This document shows positions 8,181 to 13,299 of a stretch of DNA of 13,299 nt, piece by piece. The notes under the pieces are model-generated. The model was not told the origin of the DNA and ran no database searches. It saw only the letters and a list, made by a program, of their open reading frames with translations. The stretch's first letter is position 1; every line of letters starts with the position of its first letter. Origin of the DNA: Pyrinomonadaceae bacterium. GTDB lineage: Bacteria; Acidobacteriota; Blastocatellia; Pyrinomonadales; Pyrinomonadaceae. The stretch is from assembly GCA_013812565.1 (NCBI GenBank), contig JACCTF010000763.1:1-13299 (forward strand), given 5' to 3'. The position numbers and the translations under genes are program-made.

Positions 8181-8290
8181 CTTCTACCTCTTGCTCCTTG
8201 AACAGTTATTGATTGGGGTTCGACGCGCTTGATCTTCCTAGCGAGAAAAGCGCTTCGTGCTTCTCAACATTTTAATCACTGATAAAACTA
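8181..8290 (-). other. fusA-tuf spacer, 110 bp
   Basis: The spacer contains no gene, terminator or strong promoter that I can support. It ends in two purine-rich ribosome binding candidates (AAGGAG and AGAGG) before tuf. Confidence 0.4.
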
Positions 8291-10387
8291 CTATTTGGCG
8301 ACGCCCTGCACCTTCGCAATTACTTCTTCTGCGATGTTCTTGGGGGCTTGCTCGTAGCGCTCGAAGTGCATTGTTGACGTTGCGCGCCCTTGTGTCGCTG
8401 AACGGAGGTCAGTTGTATAACCAAACATCTCCGACAGGGGCACCAGGGAAGTTATCACTTGCACATTGCCCGAACGCGGCTCCATCTTCTCGATGCGCCC
8501 GCGCCGCGACATGAGGTCGCCGTTGACCGTACCCATATACTCCTCAGGCGTCACAATCTCAACACGCATAATCGGCTCTAAGAGCACCGGCTTAGCCTTC
8601 TTCAATGCATCCTGAAACGCGAGCGACCCGGCAATATGGAACGAGCGCTCATCGGAATCGACTTCATGATACGAACCAAAGACCAAACGAATTTTGATGT
8701 CTACCATCTCGTAGCCAGCAAGATAGCCACGTTCCATCGCCTCGCGAATGCCTTCCTCGGTCGGCCTGATAAACTCCCGCGGAATAGCGCCGCCCGTAAT
8801 CCCGTTCTCAAAAACGAAGCCTTCGCCCGGAGCTGGCTCGATCTCCAACTCGACATGGCCGAACTGACCACGGCCGCCCGTCTGCCGCTTATAAACCTCT
8901 TTACCCGGGGCGGGCTGCGTGATGGTCTCACGATATGCAACCTGCGGTTTACCGACGTTAGCTTCAACGCCGAACTCACGCTTCATACGATCAACGATAA
9001 TTTCCAGGTGAAGTTCGCCCATTCCGGCGATGATGGTTTGACCTGTCTCTTGATCTGTTGAAACGTTGAACGAAGGGTCTTCCTGCGCGAGGCGACTGAG
9101 AGCCATGCCGAGCTTATCTTGATCTTGTCTGGTCTTCGGCTCTACGGCAACGCGGATCACGGGCGTTGGGAACTCCATCGCTTCAAGCACAATCGGCTTG
9201 TTCTCATCGCAGACCGTGTCGCCAGTCGTCACTTGCCTCATGCCGCCGATAGCGATGATCTCACCCGCGCTCGCCTCCTCAATATCCTCGCGTTTGTTGG
9301 CGTGCATACGCATCAGGCGTCCGACACGTTCCTTGGTATCTTTCGTCGAGTTGTAGGCGTAAGAACCAGCTTTGATCGTGCCGCTATAGATGCGGACGAA
9401 CGAAAGCTGCCCGAGGTGCTTATCACCCATGATCTTGAAGACAAGCCCGCTGAACGGGGCATTATCTTCGGGTGGACGCATCTCTGTTTCGCTCGTGTGC
9501 GGGTTGAATCCCTCAACCGCCGGAATGTCAAGCGGCGAAGGCAGGTAGTCGACTACTGCATCAAGCAGAGTCTGTACGCCTTTGTTCTTGAACGCTGATC
9601 CGGTGATTACGGGCACAAGCTTCAACTCAATAGTGCCTCGGCGAAGTCCAGCGCGAATCTCTTGCTCCGAAATCTCTTCGCCCTCGAGATATTTGGTCAT
9701 CAAATCATCATCGACGCTCGCTACAGCTTCAACCATCTTTTCGCGCGCTGCCGTTGCAGATTCTTTTAGTTCCGCCGGAATTTCTAAAGTTTCATACTCA
9801 GCGCCCTTAGTTTCATCTCTCCACAGAAGAGCTTTCATTCTAATTAAGTCTACAACGCCGCGAAACTGGTCTTCAGCGCCAATCGGAATTTGAAGCGCGA
9901 TTGGGTTCGCACCGAGACGCGTAATAATTGACTCGAAAGAACGATCGAAAGAGGCTCCGGCGCGATCAAGCTTATTTATGAAGCAGATGCGCGGAACACC
10001 ATATTTGTCCGCCTGTCGCCATACCGTTTCTGATTGCGGCTCTACACCGGCAACACCATCGAATACACAGACTGCTCCATCGAGCACACGCAGAGACCGT
10101 TCTACTTCCATCGTAAAGTCAACGTGACCCGGCGTATCAATAATGTTGATACGGTGCTCAATTTCGTTACGCTCCCAAAAGCAAGTAGTCGCCGCGCTGG
10201 TGATGGTAATGCCGCGCTCTTGCTCCTGCACCATCCAATCCATGGTTGCCGTGCCTTCATGGACTTCACCGATCTTGTGCGAAACGCCCGTATAGTAAAG
10301 GATACGTTCGGTGGTCGTAGTCTTACCGGCGTCAATGTGCGCCATGATGCCGATGTTGCGGGTCTTACTTAAATCGTGTTTAGCCAT
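8291..10387 (-). CDS. fusA: elongation factor G
   Basis: EF-G is the GTPase that drives translocation and, with RRF, ribosome recycling. The 698-aa length is canonical. The G domain has [14 protein letters not shown] (16-29), the switch motif [10 protein letters not shown] (58-67), DTPGHVDF (84-91) and NKLDRAGA. The G' insert follows, then domain II ([19 protein letters not shown]), domain III (GMGELHLEI), domain IV ([18 protein letters not shown]) and domain V ([18 protein letters not shown]). All domains are present without gaps, and it resembles the housekeeping paralogue rather than a specialised EF-G2. It follows rpsG by 93 bases. Confidence 0.99.
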   Translation of the reverse strand: MAKHDLSKTRNIGIMAHIDAGKTTTTERILYYTGVSHKIGEVHEGTATMDWMVQEQERGITITSAATTCFWERNEIEHRINIIDTPGHVDFTMEVERSLRVLDGAVCVFDGVAGVEPQSETVWRQADKYGVPRICFINKLDRAGASFDRSFESIITRLGANPIALQIPIGAEDQFRGVVDLIRMKALLWRDETKGAEYETLEIPAELKESATAAREKMVEAVASVDDDLMTKYLEGEEISEQEIRAGLRRGTIELKLVPVITGSAFKNKGVQTLLDAVVDYLPSPLDIPAVEGFNPHTSETEMRPPEDNAPFSGLVFKIMGDKHLGQLSFVRIYSGTIKAGSYAYNSTKDTKERVGRLMRMHANKREDIEEASAGEIIAIGGMRQVTTGDTVCDENKPIVLEAMEFPTPVIRVAVEPKTRQDQDKLGMALSRLAQEDPSFNVSTDQETGQTIIAGMGELHLEIIVDRMKREFGVEANVGKPQVAYRETITQPAPGKEVYKRQTGGRGQFGHVELEIEPAPGEGFVFENGITGGAIPREFIRPTEEGIREAMERGYLAGYEMVDIKIRLVFGSYHEVDSDERSFHIAGSLAFQDALKKAKPVLLEPIMRVEIVTPEEYMGTVNGDLMSRRGRIEKMEPRSGNVQVITSLVPLSEMFGYTTDLRSATQGRATSTMHFERYEQAPKNIAEEVIAKVQGVAK

Positions 10388-10407
10388 TACTTAAAACCTT
10401 TGGCAGT

Positions 10408-10478
10408 CAGGAGCCAGAATTCAGAAGGATAAAACATCGTCCTTATTCCGACTCTTGGCTTCTGTCTTCTGACTCCTG
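10408..10478 (-). repeat. imperfect palindrome filling the rpsG-fusA spacer
   Basis: CAGGAGCCAGAATTCAGAAG (10408-10427) and CTTCTGTCTTCTGACTCCTG (10459-10478) pair at 17 of 20 positions around a 31-base loop. The arms are made of repeated CAGGAG/CAGAA words. This type of degenerate iterated repeat is common in spacers of some bacterial phyla. It lies entirely between the rpsG stop and the fusA start, with no U-run that would make it a terminator. Confidence 0.7.
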
Positions 10479-10480
10479 CG

Positions 10481-10951
10481 CTAAAACTTATAATGCGCAA
10501 AAGCTTTATTGGCCTCCGCCATACGATGCGTGTCTTCTTTCTTTTTTACTGCGTTGCCGCGATTGTTTGCGGCATCAAGCAGTTCGCCAGTCAGGCGGTC
10601 GATCATCGATTTTTCGCCGCGGCTGCGCGCTGATTGCACAATCCATCGAATCGCCAAAGAACCGCGCCGCTCCTGGGCAACCTCAAGAGGCACTTGATAA
10701 GTTGACCCGCCGACGCGGCGCGACTTCACCTCTACTGTTGGCCGCACGTTATCAACTGCGCGCTTGAATATCTTTAATGGATCTTCACTCAGTTTATCGC
10801 CCATCTGATTAAGCGCGATATAAAAGATTCTCTCCGCGGAGGACTTCTTGCCGCCCAACATAATGCCGTTGATAAATTTCGTTACTAACGGGCTGTTATA
10901 GACTGGATCGGGTATGACCCCGCGCCTCTCAGCAACTCTTCGCCTTGGCAT
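10481..10951 (-). CDS. rpsG: 30S ribosomal protein S7
   Basis: S7 nucleates assembly of the 30S head and contacts the E-site tRNA and mRNA. In E. coli it represses the str operon. The 156-aa product starts [20 protein letters not shown], and carries [29 protein letters not shown] and [20 protein letters not shown], all family signatures. The C terminus NKAFAHYKF matches the standard end. It is 31 bases downstream of rpsL, so co-transcription is likely. Confidence 0.99.
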   Translation of the reverse strand: MPRRRVAERRGVIPDPVYNSPLVTKFINGIMLGGKKSSAERIFYIALNQMGDKLSEDPLKIFKRAVDNVRPTVEVKSRRVGGSTYQVPLEVAQERRGSLAIRWIVQSARSRGEKSMIDRLTGELLDAANNRGNAVKKKEDTHRMAEANKAFAHYKF

Positions 10952-10982
10952 ATCTGCTGTCCTTCAGTTTATATAGTTCTTG

Positions 10983-11399
10983 CTACTTCTTACCTTTAGC
11001 TGCGCCGCCCTTTGCTGCCGGGGCTCCGGCCTTCGGACGCTTCGCGCCATACTTGGAGCGTCCTTGCTTTCTATCGGCGACGCCAACCGAGTCGAGCGTG
11101 CCACGGATCACGTGGTAGCGCACACCTGGCAGATCTTTTACACGACCGCCTCTAATGAGTACGATCGAGTGCTCTTGGAGATTGTGGCCGACGCCAGGAA
11201 TATAGGTTGTAACCTCTATACCGTTCGTCAACCTAACACGAGCAACTTTACGCAATGCAGAGTTTGGCTTCTTTGGCGTTTGGGTATAAACGCGCGTGCA
11301 TACGCCGCGTCTCTGCGGTGAACTCTGAAGCGCCGGGCTTGCCGTTTTGTACTGAACCTGCTCACGACCCTTACGGACAAGTTGATTAATTGTTGGCAC
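10983..11399 (-). CDS. rpsL: 30S ribosomal protein S12
   Basis: S12 sits at the decoding site and controls accuracy. The 138-aa product begins [11 protein letters not shown] after a GTG start, with AGGA nine bases before it. [11 protein letters not shown] (41-51) and [12 protein letters not shown] (85-96) are intact. K43 and K88, where changes give streptomycin resistance in other bacteria, are the sensitive residues. D89 is the position methylthiolated by RimO in some species. The C terminus extends past KRPKA with an Ala/Gly/Lys tail ([14 protein letters not shown]). It is the first gene of the cluster, behind a long structured leader. Confidence 0.98.
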   Translation of the reverse strand: MPTINQLVRKGREQVQYKTASPALQSSPQRRGVCTRVYTQTPKKPNSALRKVARVRLTNGIEVTTYIPGVGHNLQEHSIVLIRGGRVKDLPGVRYHVIRGTLDSVGVADRKQGRSKYGAKRPKAGAPAAKGGAAKGKK

Positions 11400-11405
11400 T
11401 ACTCA

Positions 11406-11435
11406 ATATCCTATTCGTTCAAGTCAGAAGGATAT
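11406..11435 (-). promoter_or_regulatory. hairpin covering the rpsL ribosome binding site
   Basis: On the minus-strand transcript ATATCCT (11435-11429) can pair perfectly with AGGATAT (11412-11406) across a 16-base loop. AGGATAT contains AGGA, the only good Shine-Dalgarno candidate, nine bases before the GTG of rpsL. In this fold the site is hidden, which would limit S12 translation. Whether a ribosomal protein or another signal controls the switch is not visible. Confidence 0.55.
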
Positions 11436-11438
11436 GAG

Positions 11439-11498
11439 AAGCGCAGATAGTGCGCTTGCTCAATCCTGATTACTCGCAGCAGAACGCTTGGCAAAGCG
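11439..11498 (-). promoter_or_regulatory. two mutually exclusive leader hairpins upstream of rpsL
   Basis: The pair AAGCGCA/TGCGCTT (11439-11457, loop 5) is perfect over 7 bp, and CGCTT/AAGCG (11485-11498, loop 4) forms a second stem. The arms are related, so GCGCTT of the upstream hairpin can pair instead with AAGCGC of the downstream one. Alternative pairing of this type is typical of attenuators, but no U-rich terminator tail follows. Confidence 0.4.
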
Positions 11499-11831
11499 CC
11501 TGCATATGGAAAAATTATGCTAGTGAGGGATGTTCTGAATTCGCTTCTTTGGACGGGTGCGGATGTTGGCTCCCTCTGAGCCGAAACTTTTCTGTGGCGT
11601 CATATTGAATGACAAGCTTGGCTAGTAAGTAAACTGCAAGCTAACTACGAGCTACACGGCGGGCGCGGCCGATACTTCATGACCGCAGCGCGTGAGCCTT
11701 TACGCCACAATAGCTGTCAAGCAACTGCATTCCACCTTTATGATGTATTGCAGTTGAGCAACGCCTCCGCACCGACAGAACCTACAAGGACGTTGCTTAT
11801 TAATGGTCGGACACTTGAGTCCAAACGGGGC

Positions 11832-11860
11832 ACTATACGGATGGGAATTGAATCTGTCAA
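11832..11860 (-). promoter_or_regulatory. sigma70-type promoter for the rpsL operon
   Basis: On the minus strand a perfect -35 TTGACA (11860-11855) is followed by exactly 17 bases and TATAGT (11837-11832), five of six matches to the -10 consensus. Transcription would start near 11825 and give a leader of about 425 nt before rpsL. It is the best promoter match I found on the minus strand in the window. It lies about 117 bases from the left end of the insertion sequence. Confidence 0.6.
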
Positions 11861-11976
11861 GCGCAGCAAAGCGACTTTAACACCGTCTTCCTTGTCGCAA
11901 CCTTTGTCGAAGATAGCTACAAAGATGTATACCTCCAAGATGGAATCTTTTTACTAAAGTTTCCATCTGATTGCTA

Positions 11977-12004
11977 AGTGAATTAGCAAAAGTTTTTGCA
12001 CAAA
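11977..12004 (+). repeat. left terminal inverted repeat of IS630-family element
   Basis: The left end begins AGTGAATTAGCAAAAG directly after the target TA. It contains an internal palindrome, GCAAAA-GT-TTTTGC, possibly part of the transposase binding site. Four mismatches separate it from the right end. Confidence 0.9.
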
Positions 12005-12043
12005 TAGCTCTTTGATATTTAAGCTGGTCTCATGAGGAAATCT

Positions 12044-12553
12044 ATGAGCCCAGAAGAACCCGGGTTTAACGCTTGGGACTGCCGCCGATTGTCTCAGGCC
12101 GCTGCGCAAGCTGTCGAAGCACGTGTCTTTCGCCGCCTTCAAGCTGTCCTTCTCGTGGCCGAAGGTCGTAGCTTTGATGAAGCCGCGCAGATTACGGGAC
12201 TGAGCCGACGAACCGTCTATTACTTGGTTGACCGCTATCTGCATGGGCATCAAGTTAGTGTCTTGCATGATGAGTCACGCTCCGGCCGTCCGCCTGTCGC
12301 GCGCTCGATTACAAAGGCGCGCATCCTACGGCAGCTACAACGTTCTCCATTAAGGTTAGGCTACCTGACCAATGTCTGGACCGTCGAGCTTTTAGCTCAC
12401 CATCTGAGTCAGCGCTACGGGTGCCCGATTACGCCTCATACACTGCGCCGACGGATGAAGCAGATTGGCTTAGAATGTAAGCGCCCGCGTTATGTGTACT
12501 CTGAGAAAGATCCGCACCGGGCGCAAAAAAAGGGGCAATTGTTCGGAAATTGA
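12044..12553 (+). CDS. IS630-family transposase, N-terminal frame (OrfA)
   Basis: This is the DNA-binding half of the transposase. A helix-turn-helix lies in GRSFDEAAQITGLSRRTVYY, followed by a basic linker (ESRSGRPP) and a second winged-helix region (HLSQRYGCPITPHTLRRRMK). The frame ends at a TGA at 12551. I chose the ATG at 12044 because GAGG lies six bases before it; an in-frame ATG at 12032 lacks a good site and adds four residues. The catalytic residues are missing and lie in the next frame. A slippery A7 tract near the end should allow a -1 shift into OrfB, giving one protein of about 353 aa. Confidence 0.88.
   Translation: MSPEEPGFNAWDCRRLSQAAAQAVEARVFRRLQAVLLVAEGRSFDEAAQITGLSRRTVYYLVDRYLHGHQVSVLHDESRSGRPPVARSITKARILRQLQRSPLRLGYLTNVWTVELLAHHLSQRYGCPITPHTLRRRMKQIGLECKRPRYVYSEKDPHRAQKKGQLFGN
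12526..12532 (+). other. putative -1 ribosomal frameshift site A_AAA_AAG
   Basis: In the OrfA frame the codons read CAA AAA AAG GGG, so the heptamer A_AAA_AAG is in the exact phase required for -1 slippage. The OrfB frame is open only from 12505 (TGA at 12502-12504), and OrfA ends at 12553, so the shift must occur within 49 bases; the heptamer is inside. The fused sequence reads RAQKKGAIVRKLKHMPESAV, smoothly continuing the family sequence. A true one-base deletion in the A-run is the alternative. Confidence 0.65.
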
Positions 12554-13104
12554 AGCACATGCCGGAGTCGGCGGTATTGCTCTTTGAAGATGAAACTATC
12601 TTGCGTCTGTTTCCGGTCCTGCGCAGAGCCTGGTCACTACGCGGGCACCAAGCGGTTGTGCCGATTACGGGCAAGAATGCCAAGCGGGTCTTATTTGGAG
12701 CCATCGATATTTGTACTGGACATCGCATCGTGCTGCGACGTGCAAACATGCAGCATGAGCACTTCCGTGAGTATCTACGATTGTTGCGGCGATGTTACCG
12801 AGGGCGACCAATCTGGCTGTTATTAGATGAAGCACCAAGTCATACGGCACCGAAGAGCGAAGCGCTGGCAAAGGAGATGGAGATCGAGTTGGTGTACTTA
12901 CCAAAGCAATGTTCAGAACTCAATGCAATGGACCAGTTATGGAGAGAATTAAAAGCCGACATCTCTGCTAACTACCAGTTCAAGACAATTGATGAGCATG
13001 CGGCGTTTGCTGAACACTGGGTCTTATCTTTGAGTAAGATTCAAGCGTTACGTAAAGCCAGTGTGTTGTCAAAGAACTTTTGGTTGCAATCTTTTGTGCA
13101 ATAA
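12550..13104 (+). CDS. IS630-family transposase, catalytic C-terminal frame (OrfB)
   Basis: This is the catalytic half of the transposase, with an RNase H-like fold that cuts and joins DNA at TA. Aspartates are visible at D14 (LLFEDET), D93 (WLLLDEAPSH) and D128 (LNAMDQLW). Exactly 34 residues separate the last two, giving a DD34D triad in place of the commoner DD34E. The frame overlaps OrfA by four bases; the apparent TTG start at 12550 is probably not used, since coding sense extends left to about 12533. The C terminus (ALRKASVLSKNFWLQSF) ends at a TAA inside the right terminal repeat. Confidence 0.88.
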   Translation: MKHMPESAVLLFEDETILRLFPVLRRAWSLRGHQAVVPITGKNAKRVLFGAIDICTGHRIVLRRANMQHEHFREYLRLLRRCYRGRPIWLLLDEAPSHTAPKSEALAKEMEIELVYLPKQCSELNAMDQLWRELKADISANYQFKTIDEHAAFAEHWVLSLSKIQALRKASVLSKNFWLQSFVQ

Positions 13105-13120
13105 TTTTTGCTCACTCACT
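13093..13120 (+). repeat. right terminal inverted repeat of IS630-family element
   Basis: The right end reads outward-inward as AGTGAGTGAGCAAAAATT on the minus strand and matches the left end at 24 of 28 positions. It includes the stop codon of the transposase and is followed by the target TA. Confidence 0.9.
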
Positions 13121-13122
13121 TA

Positions 13123-13299
13123 AGCGGTAGGGTTTGTTGTGACAAACGCGCTTGGGGTAGCGCACAGTACTCAGTAAATGAGGATTTCATTTACAGCCAC
13201 CGAGCTGGTCTGGTGACCCGTCACGGCGTGCTGTCGAGAGAGTCTGCAAAACCAATGCCGTTGGCTGCGGCTGGTTTATTATCAACGGCGAGCGATAAC
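13123..13299 (+). other. right flank of unknown content, hairpin-dense
   Basis: The 177 bases after the IS contain no gene I recognise. Three perfect short hairpins follow each other: GTTTGT/ACAAAC (13132-13147), GCGCT/AGCGC (13148-13163) and GTAAATGA/TCATTTAC (13174-13194, 8 bp). The plus frame starting at 13123 has no stop to the window edge, but its translation has no familiar motif. It might be the start of a structured RNA or a gene edge; I cannot tell. Confidence 0.3.

Larger units (their letters stand above)
11400..11976 (-). other. rpsL upstream region, 577 bp, no convincing gene
   Basis: The region between rpsL and the insertion sequence contains a promoter and several hairpins (listed separately). 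Short open frames on both strands (for example 11679-11957 plus and 11738-11938 minus) overlap each other, lack recognisable motifs and show no codon bias. I read the region as a control region, perhaps with decayed sequence in its right part. A 7-bp inverted repeat GATGGAA/TTCCATC (11939-11967) lies just left of the IS; its function is unknown. Confidence 0.55.
11977..13120 (+). mobile_element. complete IS630-family insertion sequence, 1144 bp
   Basis: The element is bounded by 28-bp terminal inverted repeats that match at 24 positions, and is flanked on both sides by TA (11975-11976 and 13121-13122). TA target duplication is the hallmark of the IS630/Tc1/mariner superfamily. It encodes a transposase in two overlapping frames (A and B). 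The orientation is opposite to the ribosomal genes. The insertion point is upstream of the rpsL promoter and does not break a recognisable gene. Ends and reading frames are intact, which suggests recent arrival, and it may still be active. Confidence 0.93.

Noticed and set aside
11564-11582. Small GC hairpin GGCTC/GAGCC as terminator
   Set aside because: Only 5 bp, no U-run on the minus strand, and no gene ends on the plus strand.
11738-11938. 66-aa minus-strand open frame upstream of rpsL
   Set aside because: It overlaps the candidate promoter and another open frame; no family recognised.
11679-11957. 92-aa plus-strand open frame beside the IS
   Set aside because: No recognisable motif, codon bias or ribosome binding site, and it overlaps the rpsL promoter.

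Overview
The window is a bacterial ribosomal/transcription super-cluster, read almost entirely from the minus strand, with one insertion sequence on the plus strand near the right end. In minus-strand (transcription) order the genes are rpsL, rpsG, fusA, tuf, rpmG, tRNA-Trp(CCA), secE, nusG, rplK, rplA, rplJ, rplL and rpoB; rpoB runs off the left edge. All translated products are intact and collinear with their families. The likely source is a member of the Acidobacteriota, GC content roughly 50-55%. This is an inference from the EF-Tu sequence, from a cysteine-rich insertion near the N terminus of RpoB, and from the low-complexity palindromic spacers. I could not run a phylogeny.

Layout: 1-2819 rpoB (5' part, 939 codons); 2820-3285 a long, hairpin-rich spacer; 3286-6109 the L7/L12, L10, L1, L11 and NusG genes; 6139-6942 secE, tRNA-Trp and rpmG; 6993-8180 tuf; 8291-10387 fusA; 10481-11399 rpsG and rpsL; 11400-11976 a gene-free control region with a good sigma70-type promoter facing rpsL and a hairpin that covers the rpsL Shine-Dalgarno; 11977-13120 a complete 1144-bp IS630-family element; 13123-13299 a short flank of unknown content.

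The genes supply the translation machinery (S12, S7, L33, L11, L1, L10, L7/L12, EF-G, EF-Tu), the transcription elongation factor NusG, the Sec translocon subunit SecE, one tRNA and the RNA polymerase beta subunit. No clear intrinsic terminator was seen between rpsL and rpoB, so one long transcript with internal processing or attenuation is plausible. The join is unusual: the str block (rpsL-rpsG-fusA-tuf) sits directly upstream of the secE-nusG-rplKAJL-rpoB block, with a single tuf between them. That is what recombination between two tuf copies would produce.

The main points for follow-up are this tuf junction and the base composition of tuf, the RpoB zinc-ribbon-like insertion, the rpsL leader structures, three spacers that are each a different imperfect palindrome, a long N-terminal tail on SecE, a G1-U72 pair in tRNA-Trp, and a -1 frameshift signal in the IS630 transposase. 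I found no evidence of a wholly new multi-gene system here.
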